From Skeletonema tropicum (lineage: Eukaryota; Bacillariophyta; Thalassiosirophyceae; Thalassiosirales; Thalassiosiraceae), in assembly GCA_037178625.1 (NCBI GenBank), contig CM074131.1, positions 4,340,001 through 4,404,000 on the forward strand: a DNA stretch of 64,000 nucleotides, given 5' to 3'. Every line of letters starts with the position of its first letter. The stretch's first letter is position 1. Below the pieces are notes generated by a model. The model did not search any database, was not told the origin of the DNA, and saw only the letters and a program-made list of their open reading frames with translations. The position numbers and the translations under genes are program-made. Of the stretch, positions 30,877-45,367 are shown in pieces.

Positions 30877-32625
30877 AATTCAATTTCAATTCAATTCTTC
30901 GTCAATATCTTGGCTTCTCCCCGTCCAATGAAGACGATGAGTGTCGTTTTGGAAAGCTCTCATCTAGCTCTATCGATCGTTGATATTACCATGGCCAAAT
31001 ATCGATCTGTTGCCATCCAATCGATCCGGTTAAAAACGGGGTAACAGTTAGAGCTCGGCCAAATCATCTGGCTTGACATAGATAATTCCACCAATAGAGT
31101 CCAAGTAATAATCCAATTTGACACATTGACCACCGCTGGAATCGTCTCCTCAAGCTCTATCGATTAGTACCATAATCAGCATTACCACTGCCGCCGTCAA
31201 AATGTCAAGGCCCTCGCAAATACTGTGAAGGACGGAGGCGAAGATCCACACTAATAATCACAGCTCGATCTCAAAAAGCGACCACTTTAATGCGGCGGGC
31301 TCCAGACAGTTGGCACCAGCGCATCCAATAATAAACAGTGCTCGGGCAGGGGCCCTCGCCAAACACACTCCCTTCAATGCAGTGCCGTCAATGATAGGTT
31401 GGCACGGACGCATCCAACGCTGCGCTGAAGAACGTTAAAGGAGGAGGAGTGTGATCCAGACAGTTGGCACATGGAAGATCCATAGTTAATTAACAGAGCT
31501 CGGCCCTCGCACAACACACTTCCTTTATCATCGATGTGTTCATGATTGGTTCATTGTGGCGAGCGGGTGATTGGTTGGAACGATAGTGTAGTAGCCATGG
31601 TGCGGTGTTAGTTGTGTGTTGATGTTTTGGATCTTTTTGTGATGGTGCGACATCATCATTCACTCACCTTCTCAATCACTCACCAACACTCAACACCATC
31701 ACAACCACAACGAACCATGCTAATAATGCTACTCGTACTCGTACCAACCAATCACCCACTCGCCAGCGTAGCGTGCCAACAATTCATTGATCTTACCTGA
31801 TCTACGTTAAGTGTCTTCAGCGAAGCGTTTGATGAGTCCATACCAACCTTCTGCTCATCCAGTAAAGGAAGTGTCTTGTGTGAGGGCTGAGCGGTACGAT
31901 AGCGAGGAACTCTATTGACTATGGATCTTCGTCCGTACCAACTGTCTGGAACTCATCCTTCCTTAGCGGTCGCTTTTTGAGATCTTCGACCAATCAAGCT
32001 AGAATGAATCTCATCTGATCTACAGCAGTGTCTTGCAAGGGCCTTGGCCGAGCAGTGATCATCATGGTATCGCCGATCTATACAGCAGAGTATTTTGGAA
32101 TCTCGCACGTAACAATAATTATTGTCATGGACGGTGCTGATCGTCTAGGAGTGTGTGATTATTGTATTAATTGATAGCGCTTGAGACGAGGATTCGAATG
32201 GTTGTGTCATTGTCATTGCTATCTATCTACGGAGGCCGAGCTGTGTTTATATTGGATGGATTTGGATTGTCGATCTGGATCTGGGGCCCAGTATTCAGTA
32301 TTGTAGTCGGATTGTAGACCCCTCTCGAGTTGAGTCGATTGACAAAAGATCAATATTTGGCCTTGCAACTGCAACTAATCGATAGAGCGCAACGACAGCT
32401 TGCGAATACTGGTCGAATCGTATCAATCCGATGGAATGGAGAGGACAAGAGTTATGGATGGATTACTATTACTGAATCTGAATGGTCGGTGAGCAAAGAG
32501 GGGGGATAGTGTTTACGTTTACTTTGGTTACTTAGTTATATTCATATTACATTATTACTTGAATGTCCATGTCCATCTACCATCATCTATCTCCTATCTC
32601 TCCAACCATACCATACCTCTCAATC

Positions 32626-32943
32626 TCAATATAATCCACCCACGTGTTGAGCATCCGACAAACAGCCCACCAAATGATGATCGGAATCCATCATGGATGA
32701 TTCGCCTTCGAAAGCCGTCATTAAGCTTAGCTTTCCTCCTCCTCCTCCGTTGCTGTTGCCGCCACCACTTCCTCTTCCACCAATCCCCCGTCTCATTGTT
32801 GATGAATGCCTCTTGCGTTGATTCCGAAGTACAGATGCAGCATGACGAGCTGATATCCTGAGGTGGTTGTTTGTGTCTCCTCTCCGCTGACGGATTGTTT
32901 GTGGAGGGCGTAGAGTTCGAGACGGTCGCGGTTGGGTCATCAT
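32626..32943 (-). CDS. Array gene copy 3 (105 residues)
   Basis: Protein identical to copy 2. Confidence 0.58.
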   Translation of the reverse strand: MMTQPRPSRTLRPPQTIRQRRGDTNNHLRISARHAASVLRNQRKRHSSTMRRGIGGRGSGGGNSNGGGGGKLSLMTAFEGESSMMDSDHHLVGCLSDAQHVGGLY

Positions 32944-34692
32944 AATTCAATTTCAATTCAATTCTTCGTCAATATCTTGGCTTCTCCCCGTCCAATGAAG
33001 ACGATGAGTGTCGTTTTGGAAAGCTCTCATCTAGCTCTATCGATCGTTGATATTACCATGGCCAAATATCGATCTGTTGCCATCCAATCGATCCGGTTAA
33101 AAACGGGGTAACAGTTAGAGCTCGGCCAAATCATCTGGCTTGACATAGATAATTCCACCAATAGAGTCCAAGTAATAATCCAATTTGACACATTGACCAC
33201 CGCTGGAATCGTCTCCTCAAGCTCTATCGATTAGTACCATAATCAGCATTACCACTGCCGCCGTCAAAATGTCAAGGCCCTCGCAAATACTGTGAAGGAC
33301 GGAGGCGAAGATCCACACTAATAATCACAGCTCGATCTCAAAAAGCGACCACTTTAATGCGGCGGGCTCCAGACAGTTGGCACCAGCGCATCCAATAATA
33401 AACAGTGCTCGGGCAGGGGCCCTCGCCAAACACACTCCCTTCAATGCAGTGCCGTCAATGATAGGTTGGCACGGACGCATCCAACGCTGCGCTGAAGAAC
33501 GTTAAAGGAGGAGGAGTGTGATCCAGACAGTTGGCACATGGAAGATCCATAGTTAATTAACAGAGCTCGGCCCTCGCACAACACACTTCCTTTATCATCG
33601 ATGTGTTCATGATTGGTTCATTGTGGCGAGCGGGTGATTGGTTGGAACGATAGTGTAGTAGCCATGGTGCGGTGTTAGTTGTGTGTTGATGTTTTGGATC
33701 TTTTTGTGATGGTGCGACATCATCATTCACTCACCTTCTCAATCACTCACCAACACTCAACACCATCACAACCACAACGAACCATGCTAATAATGCTACT
33801 CGTACTCGTACCAACCAATCACCCACTCGCCAGCGTAGCGTGCCAACAATTCATTGATCTTACCTGATCTACGTTAAGTGTCTTCAGCGAAGCGTTTGAT
33901 GAGTCCATACCAACCTTCTGCTCATCCAGTAAAGGAAGTGTCTTGTGTGAGGGCTGAGCGGTACGATAGCGAGGAACTCTATTGACTATGGATCTTCGTC
34001 CGTACCAACTGTCTGGAACTCATCCTTCCTTAGCGGTCGCTTTTTGAGATCTTCGACCAATCAAGCTAGAATGAATCTCATCTGATCTACAGCAGTGTCT
34101 TGCAAGGGCCTTGGCCGAGCAGTGATCATCATGGTATCGCCGATCTATACAGCAGAGTATTTTGGAATCTCGCACGTAACAATAATTATTGTCATGGACG
34201 GTGCTGATCGTCTAGGAGTGTGTGATTATTGTATTAATTGATAGCGCTTGAGACGAGGATTCGAATGGTTGTGTCATTGTCATTGCTATCTATCTACGGA
34301 GGCCGAGCTGTGTTTATATTGGATGGATTTGGATTGTCGATCTGGATCTGGGGCCCAGTATTCAGTATTGTAGTCGGATTGTAGACCCCTCTCGAGTTGA
34401 GTCGATTGACAAAAGATCAATATTTGGCCTTGCAACTGCAACTAATCGATAGAGCGCAACGACAGCTTGCGAATACTGGTCGAATCGTATCAATCCGATG
34501 GAATGGAGAGGACAAGAGTTATGGATGGATTACTATTACTGAATCTGAATGGTCGGTGAGCAAAGAGGGGGGATAGTGTTTACGTTTACTTTGGTTACTT
34601 AGTTATATTCATATTACATTATTACTTGAATGTCCATGTCCATCTACCATCATCTATCTCCTATCTCTCCAACCATACCATACCTCTCAATC

Positions 34693-35010
34693 TCAATATA
34701 ATCCACCCACGTGTTGAGCATCCGACAAACAGCCCACCAAATGATGATCGGAATCCATCATGGATGATTCGCCTTCGAAAGCCGTCATTAAGCTTAGCTT
34801 TCCTCCTCCTCCTCCGTTGCTGTTGCCGCCACCACTTCCTCTTCCACCAATCCCCCGTCTCATTGTTGATGAATGCCTCTTGCGTTGATTCCGAAGTACA
34901 GATGCAGCATGACGAGCTGATATCCTGAGGTGGTTGTTTGTGTCTCCTCTCCGCTGACGGATTGTTTGTGGAGGGCGTAGAGTTCGAGACGGTCGCGGTT
35001 GGGTCATCAT
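34693..35010 (-). CDS. Array gene copy 4 (105 residues)
   Basis: Protein identical to copy 2. Confidence 0.58.
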   Translation of the reverse strand: MMTQPRPSRTLRPPQTIRQRRGDTNNHLRISARHAASVLRNQRKRHSSTMRRGIGGRGSGGGNSNGGGGGKLSLMTAFEGESSMMDSDHHLVGCLSDAQHVGGLY

Positions 35011-36759
35011 AATTCAATTTCAATTCAATTCTTCGTCAATATCTTGGCTTCTCCCCGTCCAATGAAGACGATGAGTGTCGTTTTGGAAAGCTCTCATCTA
35101 GCTCTATCGATCGTTGATATTACCATGGCCAAATATCGATCTGTTGCCATCCAATCGATCCGGTTAAAAACGGGGTAACAGTTAGAGCTCGGCCAAATCA
35201 TCTGGCTTGACATAGATAATTCCACCAATAGAGTCCAAGTAATAATCCAATTTGACACATTGACCACCGCTGGAATCGTCTCCTCAAGCTCTATCGATTA
35301 GTACCATAATCAGCATTACCACTGCCGCCGTCAAAATGTCAAGGCCCTCGCAAATACTGTGAAGGACGGAGGCGAAGATCCACACTAATAATCACAGCTC
35401 GATCTCAAAAAGCGACCACTTTAATGCGGCGGGCTCCAGACAGTTGGCACCAGCGCATCCAATAATAAACAGTGCTCGGGCAGGGGCCCTCGCCAAACAC
35501 ACTCCCTTCAATGCAGTGCCGTCAATGATAGGTTGGCACGGACGCATCCAACGCTGCGCTGAAGAACGTTAAAGGAGGAGGAGTGTGATCCAGACAGTTG
35601 GCACATGGAAGATCCATAGTTAATTAACAGAGCTCGGCCCTCGCACAACACACTTCCTTTATCATCGATGTGTTCATGATTGGTTCATTGTGGCGAGCGG
35701 GTGATTGGTTGGAACGATAGTGTAGTAGCCATGGTGCGGTGTTAGTTGTGTGTTGATGTTTTGGATCTTTTTGTGATGGTGCGACATCATCATTCACTCA
35801 CCTTCTCAATCACTCACCAACACTCAACACCATCACAACCACAACGAACCATGCTAATAATGCTACTCGTACTCGTACCAACCAATCACCCACTCGCCAG
35901 CGTAGCGTGCCAACAATTCATTGATCTTACCTGATCTACGTTAAGTGTCTTCAGCGAAGCGTTTGATGAGTCCATACCAACCTTCTGCTCATCCAGTAAA
36001 GGAAGTGTCTTGTGTGAGGGCTGAGCGGTACGATAGCGAGGAACTCTATTGACTATGGATCTTCGTCCGTACCAACTGTCTGGAACTCATCCTTCCTTAG
36101 CGGTCGCTTTTTGAGATCTTCGACCAATCAAGCTAGAATGAATCTCATCTGATCTACAGCAGTGTCTTGCAAGGGCCTTGGCCGAGCAGTGATCATCATG
36201 GTATCGCCGATCTATACAGCAGAGTATTTTGGAATCTCGCACGTAACAATAATTATTGTCATGGACGGTGCTGATCGTCTAGGAGTGTGTGATTATTGTA
36301 TTAATTGATAGCGCTTGAGACGAGGATTCGAATGGTTGTGTCATTGTCATTGCTATCTATCTACGGAGGCCGAGCTGTGTTTATATTGGATGGATTTGGA
36401 TTGTCGATCTGGATCTGGGGCCCAGTATTCAGTATTGTAGTCGGATTGTAGACCCCTCTCGAGTTGAGTCGATTGACAAAAGATCAATATTTGGCCTTGC
36501 AACTGCAACTAATCGATAGAGCGCAACGACAGCTTGCGAATACTGGTCGAATCGTATCAATCCGATGGAATGGAGAGGACAAGAGTTATGGATGGATTAC
36601 TATTACTGAATCTGAATGGTCGGTGAGCAAAGAGGGGGGATAGTGTTTACGTTTACTTTGGTTACTTAGTTATATTCATATTACATTATTACTTGAATGT
36701 CCATGTCCATCTACCATCATCTATCTCCTATCTCTCCAACCATACCATACCTCTCAATC

Positions 36760-37077
36760 TCAATATAATCCACCCACGTGTTGAGCATCCGACAAACAGC
36801 CCACCAAATGATGATCGGAATCCATCATGGATGATTCGCCTTCGAAAGCCGTCATTAAGCTTAGCTTTCCTCCTCCTCCTCCGTTGCTGTTGCCGCCACC
36901 ACTTCCTCTTCCACCAATCCCCCGTCTCATTGTTGATGAATGCCTCTTGCGTTGATTCCGAAGTACAGATGCAGCATGACGAGCTGATATCCTGAGGTGG
37001 TTGTTTGTGTCTCCTCTCCGCTGACGGATTGTTTGTGGAGGGCGTAGAGTTCGAGACGGTCGCGGTTGGGTCATCAT
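36760..37077 (-). CDS. Array gene copy 5 (105 residues)
   Basis: Protein identical to copy 2. The unit carries a GATTCTAG variant near 38511, shared with unit 12. Confidence 0.58.
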   Translation of the reverse strand: MMTQPRPSRTLRPPQTIRQRRGDTNNHLRISARHAASVLRNQRKRHSSTMRRGIGGRGSGGGNSNGGGGGKLSLMTAFEGESSMMDSDHHLVGCLSDAQHVGGLY

Positions 37078-38826
37078 AATTCAATTTCAATTCAATTCTT
37101 CGTCAATATCTTGGCTTCTCCCCGTCCAATGAAGACGATGAGTGTCGTTTTGGAAAGCTCTCATCTAGCTCTATCGATCGTTGATATTACCATGGCCAAA
37201 TATCGATCTGTTGCCATCCAATCGATCCGGTTAAAAACGGGGTAACAGTTAGAGCTCGGCCAAATCATCTGGCTTGACATAGATAATTCCACCAATAGAG
37301 TCCAAGTAATAATCCAATTTGACACATTGACCACCGCTGGAATCGTCTCCTCAAGCTCTATCGATTAGTACCATAATCAGCATTACCACTGCCGCCGTCA
37401 AAATGTCAAGGCCCTCGCAAATACTGTGAAGGACGGAGGCGAAGATCCACACTAATAATCACAGCTCGATCTCAAAAAGCGACCACTTTAATGCGGCGGG
37501 CTCCAGACAGTTGGCACCAGCGCATCCAATAATAAACAGTGCTCGGGCAGGGGCCCTCGCCAAACACACTCCCTTCAATGCAGTGCCGTCAATGATAGGT
37601 TGGCACGGACGCATCCAACGCTGCGCTGAAGAACGTTAAAGGAGGAGGAGTGTGATCCAGACAGTTGGCACATGGAAGATCCATAGTTAATTAACAGAGC
37701 TCGGCCCTCGCACAACACACTTCCTTTATCATCGATGTGTTCATGATTGGTTCATTGTGGCGAGCGGGTGATTGGTTGGAACGATAGTGTAGTAGCCATG
37801 GTGCGGTGTTAGTTGTGTGTTGATGTTTTGGATCTTTTTGTGATGGTGCGACATCATCATTCACTCACCTTCTCAATCACTCACCAACACTCAACACCAT
37901 CACAACCACAACGAACCATGCTAATAATGCTACTCGTACTCGTACCAACCAATCACCCACTCGCCAGCGTAGCGTGCCAACAATTCATTGATCTTACCTG
38001 ATCTACGTTAAGTGTCTTCAGCGAAGCGTTTGATGAGTCCATACCAACCTTCTGCTCATCCAGTAAAGGAAGTGTCTTGTGTGAGGGCTGAGCGGTACGA
38101 TAGCGAGGAACTCTATTGACTATGGATCTTCGTCCGTACCAACTGTCTGGAACTCATCCTTCCTTAGCGGTCGCTTTTTGAGATCTTCGACCAATCAAGC
38201 TAGAATGAATCTCATCTGATCTACAGCAGTGTCTTGCAAGGGCCTTGGCCGAGCAGTGATCATCATGGTATCGCCGATCTATACAGCAGAGTATTTTGGA
38301 ATCTCGCACGTAACAATAATTATTGTCATGGACGGTGCTGATCGTCTAGGAGTGTGTGATTATTGTATTAATTGATAGCGCTTGAGACGAGGATTCGAAT
38401 GGTTGTGTCATTGTCATTGCTATCTATCTACGGAGGCCGAGCTGTGTTTATATTGGATGGATTTGGATTGTCGATCTGGATCTGGGGCCCAGTATTCAGT
38501 ATTGTAGTCGGATTCTAGACCCCTCTCGAGTTGAGTCGATTGACAAAAGATCAATATTTGGCCTTGCAACTGCAACTAATCGATAGAGCGCAACGACAGC
38601 TTGCGAATACTGGTCGAATCGTATCAATCCGATGGAATGGAGAGGACAAGAGTTATGGATGGATTACTATTACTGAATCTGAATGGTCGGTGAGCAAAGA
38701 GGGGGGATAGTGTTTACGTTTACTTTGGTTACTTAGTTATATTCATATTACATTATTACTTGAATGTCCATGTCCATCTACCATCATCTATCTCCTATCT
38801 CTCCAACCATACCATACCTCTCAATC

Positions 38827-39144
38827 TCAATATAATCCACCCACGTGTTGAGCATCCGACAAACAGCCCACCAAATGATGATCGGAATCCATCATGGATG
38901 ATTCGCCTTCGAAAGCCGTCATTAAGCTTAGCTTTCCTCCTCCTCCTCCGTTGCTGTTGCCGCCACCACTTCCTCTTCCACCAATCCCCCGTCTCATTGT
39001 TGATGAATGCCTCTTGCGTTGATTCCGAAGTACAGATGCAGCATGACGAGCTGATATCCTGAGGTGGTTGTTTGTGTCTCCTCTCCGCTGACGGATTGTT
39101 TGTGGAGGGCGTAGAGTTCGAGACGGTCGCGGTTGGGTCATCAT
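38827..39144 (-). CDS. Array gene copy 6 (105 residues)
   Basis: Protein identical to copy 2. The rest of this unit, from 39313 on, is peppered with small insertions. Confidence 0.58.
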   Translation of the reverse strand: MMTQPRPSRTLRPPQTIRQRRGDTNNHLRISARHAASVLRNQRKRHSSTMRRGIGGRGSGGGNSNGGGGGKLSLMTAFEGESSMMDSDHHLVGCLSDAQHVGGLY

Positions 39145-40863
39145 AATTCAATTTCAATTCAATTCTTCGTCAATATCTTGGCTTCTCCCCGTCCAATGAA
39201 GACGATGAGTGTCGTTTTGGAAAGCTCTCATCTAGCTCTATCGATCGTTGATATTACCATGGCCAAATATCGATCTGTTGCCATCCAATCGATCCGGTTA
39301 AAAACGGGGTAACAGGTTAGAGCTCGGCCAAATCATCTGGCTTGACATAGATAATTCCACCAATAGAGGTCCAAGTAATAATCCAATTTGACACATTGAC
39401 CACCGCTGGAATCGTCTCCTCAAGCTCTATCGATTAGTACCATAATCAGCATTACCACTGCCGCCGTCAAAATGTCAAGGCCCTCGCAAATACTGTGAAG
39501 GACGGAGGCGAAGATCCACACTAATAATCACAGCTCGATCTCAAAAAGCGACCACTTTAATGCGGCGGGCTCCAGACAGTTGGCACCAGCGCATCCAATA
39601 ATAAACAGTGCTCGGGCAGGGGCCCTCGCCAAACACACTCCCTTCAATGCAGTGCCGTCAATGATAGGTTGGCACGGACGCATCCAACGCTGCGCTGAAG
39701 AACGTTAAAGGAGGAGGAGTGTGATCCAGACAGTTGGCACATGGAAGATCCATAGTTAATTAACAGAGCTCGGCCCTCGCACAACACACTTCCTTTATCA
39801 TCGATGTGTTCATGATTGGTTCATTGTGGCGAGCGGGTGATTGGTTGGAACGATAGTGTAGTAGCCATGGTGCGGTGTTAGTTGTGTGTTGATGTTTTGG
39901 ATCTTTTTGTGATGGTGCGACATCATCATTCACTCACCTTCTCAATCACTCACCAACACTCAACACCATCACAACCACAACGAACCATGCTAATAATGCT
40001 ACTCGTACTCGTACCAACCAATCACCCACTTCGCCAGCGTAGCGTGCCAACAATTCATTGATCTTACCTGATCCTACGTTAAGTGTCTTCAGCGAAGCCG
40101 TTTGATGAGTCCATACCAACCTTCTGCTCATTCCAGTAAAGGAAGTGTCTTGTGTGAAGGGCTGAGCGGTACGATAGCGAGGAACTCTATTGACTATGGA
40201 TCTTCGTCCGTACCAACTGTCTGGAACTCATCCTTCCTTAGCGGTCGCTTTTTGAGATCTCTTCGACCAATCAAGCTAGAATGAATCTCATCTGATCTAC
40301 AGCAGTGTCTTGCAAGGGCCTTGGCCGAGCAGTGATCATCATGGTATCGCCGATCTATACAGCAGAGTATTTTGGAATCTCGCACGTAACAATAATTATT
40401 GTCATGGACGGTGCTGATCGTCTAGGAGTGTGTGATTATTGTATTAATTGATAGCGCTTGAGACGAGGATTCGAATGGTTGTGTCATTGTCATTGCTATC
40501 TATCTACGGAGGCCGAGCTGTGTTTATATTGGATGGATTTGGATTGTCGATCTGGATCCTGGGGCCCAGTATTCAGTATTGTAGTCGGATTGTAGACCCC
40601 TCTCGAGTTGAGTCGATTGACAAAAGATCAATATTTGGCCTTGCAACTGCAACTAATCGATAGAGCGCAACGACAGCTTGCGAATACTGGTCGAATCGTA
40701 TCAATCCGATGGAATGGAGAGGACAAGAGTTATGGATGGATTACTATTACTGAATCTGAATGGTCCGGTGAGCAAAGAGGGGGGATAGTGTTTACGTTTA
40801 CTTTGGTTACTTAGTTATATTCATATTACACATTATTACTTGAATGTCCATGTCCATCTACCA

Positions 40864-41226
40864 TCATCTATCTCCTATCTCTCCAACCATACCATACCTC
40901 TCAATCTCCAATATAATCCACCCACGTGTTGAGCATCCGACAAACAGGCCCACCAAATGATGATCGGAATCCATCATGGATGATTCGCCTTCGAAAGCCG
41001 TCATTAAGCTTAGCTTTCCTCCTCCTCCTCCGTTGCTGTTGCCGCCACCACTTCCTCTTCCACCAATCCCCCGTCTCATTGTTGATGAATGCCTCTTGCG
41101 TTGATTCCGAAGTACAGATGCAGCATGACGAGCTGATATCCTGAGGTGGTTGTTTGTGTCTCCTCTCCGCTGACGGATTGTTTGTGGAGGGCGTAGAGTT
41201 CGAGACGGTCGCGGTTGGGTCATCAT
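40864..41226 (-). pseudogene. Array gene copy 7, C-terminus altered by an insertion
   Basis: An extra G in AACAGGCCC (about 40948) shifts the last 13 codons into another frame, giving a 120-codon product. It lies in the cluster of small insertions that may be assembly errors. Confidence 0.5.
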
Positions 41227-42982
41227 AATTCAATTTCAATTCAATTCTTCGTCAATATCTTGGCTTCTCCCCGTCCAATGAAGACGATGAGTGTCGTTTT
41301 GGAAAGCTCTCATCTAGCTCTATCGATCGTTGATATTACCATGGCCAAATATCGATCTGTTGCCATCCAATCGATCCGGTTAAAAACGGGGTAACAGTTA
41401 GAGCTCGGCCAAATCATCTGGCTTGACATAGATAATTCCACCAATAGAGTCCAAGTAATAATCCAATTTGACACATTGACCACCGCTGGAATCGTCTCCT
41501 CAAGCTCTATCGATTAGTACCATAATCAGCATTACCACTGCCGCCGTCAAAATGTCAAGGCCCTCGCAAATACTGTGAAGGACGGAGGCGAAGATCCACA
41601 CTAATAATCACAGCTCGATCTCAAAAAGCGACCACTTTAATGCGGCGGGCTCCAGACAGTTGGCACCAGCGCATCCAATAATAAACAGTGCTCGGGCAGG
41701 GGCCCTCGCCAAACACACTCCCTTCAATGCAGTGCCGTCAATGATAGGTTGGCACGGACGCATCCAACGCTGCGCTGAAGAACGTTAAAGGAGGAGGAGT
41801 GTGATCCAGACAGTTGGCACATGGAAGATCCATAGTTAATTAACAGAGCTCGGCCCTCGCACAACACACTTCCTTTATCATCGATGTGTTCATGATTGGT
41901 TCATTGTGGCGAGCGGGTGATTGGTTGGAACGATAGTGTAGTAGCCATGGTGCGGTGTTAGTTGTGTGTTGATGTTTTGGATCTTTTTGTGATGGTGCGA
42001 CATCATCATTCACTCACCTTCTCAATCACCACTCACCAACACTCAACACCATCACAACCACAACGAACCATGCTAATAATGCTACTCGTACTCGTACCAA
42101 CCAATCACCCACTCGCCAGCGTAGCGTGCCAACAATTCATTGATCTTACCTGATCTTACGTTAAGTGTCCTTCAGCGAAGCGTTTGATGAGTCCATACCA
42201 ACCTTCTGCTCATCCAGTAAAGGAAGTGTCTTGTGTGAGGGCTGAGCGGTACGATAGCGAGGAACTCTATTGACTATGGATCTTCGTCCGTACCAACTGT
42301 CTGGAACTCATCCTTCCTTAGCGGTCGCTTTTTGAGATCTTCGACCAATCAAGCTAGAATGAATCTCATCTGATCTACAGCAGTGTCTTGCAAGGGCCTT
42401 GGCCGAGCAGTGATCATCATGGTATCGCCGATCTTCTATACAGCAGAGTATTTTGGAATCTCGCACGTAACAATAATTATTGTCATGGACGGTGCTGATC
42501 GTCTAGGAGTGTGTGATTATTGTATTAATTGATAGCGCTTGAGACGAGGATTCGAATGGTTGTGTCATTGTCATTGCTATCTATCTACGGAGGCCGAGCT
42601 GTGTTTATATTGGATGGATTTGGATTGTCGATCTGGATCTGGGGCCCAGTATTCAGTATTGTAGTCGGATTGTAGACCCTCTCGAGTTGAGTCGATTGAC
42701 AAAAGATCAATATTTGGCCTTGCAACTGCAACTAATCGATAGAGCGCAACGACAGCTTGCGAATACTGGTCGAATCGTATCAATCCGATGGAATGGAGAG
42801 GACAAGAGTTATGGATGGATTACTATTACTGAATCTGAATGGTCGGTGAGCAAAGAGGGGGGATAGTGTTTACGTTTACTTTGGTTACTTAGTTATATTC
42901 ATATTACATTATTACTTGAATGTCCATGTCCATCTACCATCATCTATCTCCTATCTCTCCAACCATACCATACCTCTCAATC

Positions 42983-43300
42983 TCAATATAATCCACCCAC
43001 GTGTTGAGCATCCGACAAACAGCCCACCAAATGATGATCGGAATCCATCATGGATGATTCGCCTTCGAAAGCCGTCATTAAGCTTAGCTTTCCTCCTCCT
43101 CCTCCGTTGCTGTTGCCGCCACCACTTCCTCTTCCACCAATCCCCCGTCTCATTGTTGATGAATGCCTCTTGCGTTGATTCCGAAGTACAGATGCAGCAT
43201 GACGAGCTGATATCCTGAGGTGGTTGTTTGTGTCTCCTCTCCGCTGACGGATTGTTTGTGGAGGGCGTAGAGTTCGAGACGGTCGCGGTTGGGTCATCAT
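42983..43300 (-). CDS. Array gene copy 8 (105 residues)
   Basis: Protein identical to copy 2. Confidence 0.58.
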   Translation of the reverse strand: MMTQPRPSRTLRPPQTIRQRRGDTNNHLRISARHAASVLRNQRKRHSSTMRRGIGGRGSGGGNSNGGGGGKLSLMTAFEGESSMMDSDHHLVGCLSDAQHVGGLY

Positions 43301-45049
43301 AATTCAATTTCAATTCAATTCTTCGTCAATATCTTGGCTTCTCCCCGTCCAATGAAGACGATGAGTGTCGTTTTGGAAAGCTCTCATCTAGCTCTATCGA
43401 TCGTTGATATTACCATGGCCAAATATCGATCTGTTGCCATCCAATCGATCCGGTTAAAAACGGGGTAACAGTTAGAGCTCGGCCAAATCATCTGGCTTGA
43501 CATAGATAATTCCACCAATAGAGTCCAAGTAATAATCCAATTTGACACATTGACCACCGCTGGAATCGTCTCCTCAAGCTCTATCGATTAGTACCATAAT
43601 CAGCATTACCACTGCCGCCGTCAAAATGTCAAGGCCCTCGCAAATACTGTGAAGGACGGAGGCGAAGATCCACACTAATAATCACAGCTCGATCTCAAAA
43701 AGCGACCACTTTAATGCGGCGGGCTCCAGACAGTTGGCACCAGCGCATCCAATAATAAACAGTGCTCGGGCAGGGGCCCTCGCCAAACACACTCCCTTCA
43801 ATGCAGTGCCGTCAATGATAGGTTGGCACGGACGCATCCAACGCTGCGCTGAAGAACGTTAAAGGAGGAGGAGTGTGATCCAGACAGTTGGCACATGGAA
43901 GATCCATAGTTAATTAACAGAGCTCGGCCCTCGCACAACACACTTCCTTTATCATCGATGTGTTCATGATTGGTTCATTGTGGCGAGCGGGTGATTGGTT
44001 GGAACGATAGTGTAGTAGCCATGGTGCGGTGTTAGTTGTGTGTTGATGTTTTGGATCTTTTTGTGATGGTGCGACATCATCATTCACTCACCTTCTCAAT
44101 CACTCACCAACACTCAACACCATCACAACCACAACGAACCATGCTAATAATGCTACTCGTACTCGTACCAACCAATCACCCACTCGCCAGCGTAGCGTGC
44201 CAACAATTCATTGATCTTACCTGATCTACGTTAAGTGTCTTCAGCGAAGCGTTTGATGAGTCCATACCAACCTTCTGCTCATCCAGTAAAGGAAGTGTCT
44301 TGTGTGAGGGCTGAGCGGTACGATAGCGAGGAACTCTATTGACTATGGATCTTCGTCCGTACCAACTGTCTGGAACTCATCCTTCCTTAGCGGTCGCTTT
44401 TTGAGATCTTCGACCAATCAAGCTAGAATGAATCTCATCTGATCTACAGCAGTGTCTTGCAAGGGCCTTGGCCGAGCAGTGATCATCATGGTATCGCCGA
44501 TCTATACAGCAGAGTATTTTGGAATCTCGCACGTAACAATAATTATTGTCATGGACGGTGCTGATCGTCTAGGAGTGTGTGATTATTGTATTAATTGATA
44601 GCGCTTGAGACGAGGATTCGAATGGTTGTGTCATTGTCATTGCTATCTATCTACGGAGGCCGAGCTGTGTTTATATTGGATGGATTTGGATTGTCGATCT
44701 GGATCTGGGGCCCAGTATTCAGTATTGTAGTCGGATTGTAGACCCCTCTCGAGTTGAGTCGATTGACAAAAGATCAATATTTGGCCTTGCAACTGCAACT
44801 AATCGATAGAGCGCAACGACAGCTTGCGAATACTGGTCGAATCGTATCAATCCGATGGAATGGAGAGGACAAGAGTTATGGATGGATTACTATTACTGAA
44901 TCTGAATGGTCGGTGAGCAAAGAGGGGGGATAGTGTTTACGTTTACTTTGGTTACTTAGTTATATTCATATTACATTATTACTTGAATGTCCATGTCCAT
45001 CTACCATCATCTATCTCCTATCTCTCCAACCATACCATACCTCTCAATC

Positions 45050-45367
45050 TCAATATAATCCACCCACGTGTTGAGCATCCGACAAACAGCCCACCAAATG
45101 ATGATCGGAATCCATCATGGATGATTCGCCTTCGAAAGCCGTCATTAAGCTTAGCTTTCCTCCTCCTCCTCCGTTGCTGTTGCCGCCACCACTTCCTCTT
45201 CCACCAATCCCCCGTCTCATTGTTGATGAATGCCTCTTGCGTTGATTCCGAAGTACAGATGCAGCATGACGAGCTGATATCCTGAGGTGGTTGTTTGTGT
45301 CTCCTCTCCGCTGACGGATTGTTTGTGGAGGGCGTAGAGTTCGAGACGGTCGCGGTTGGGTCATCAT
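45050..45367 (-). CDS. Array gene copy 9 (105 residues)
   Basis: Protein identical to copy 2. The unit has an extra T near 45522, outside the ORF. Confidence 0.58.
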   Translation of the reverse strand: MMTQPRPSRTLRPPQTIRQRRGDTNNHLRISARHAASVLRNQRKRHSSTMRRGIGGRGSGGGNSNGGGGGKLSLMTAFEGESSMMDSDHHLVGCLSDAQHVGGLY

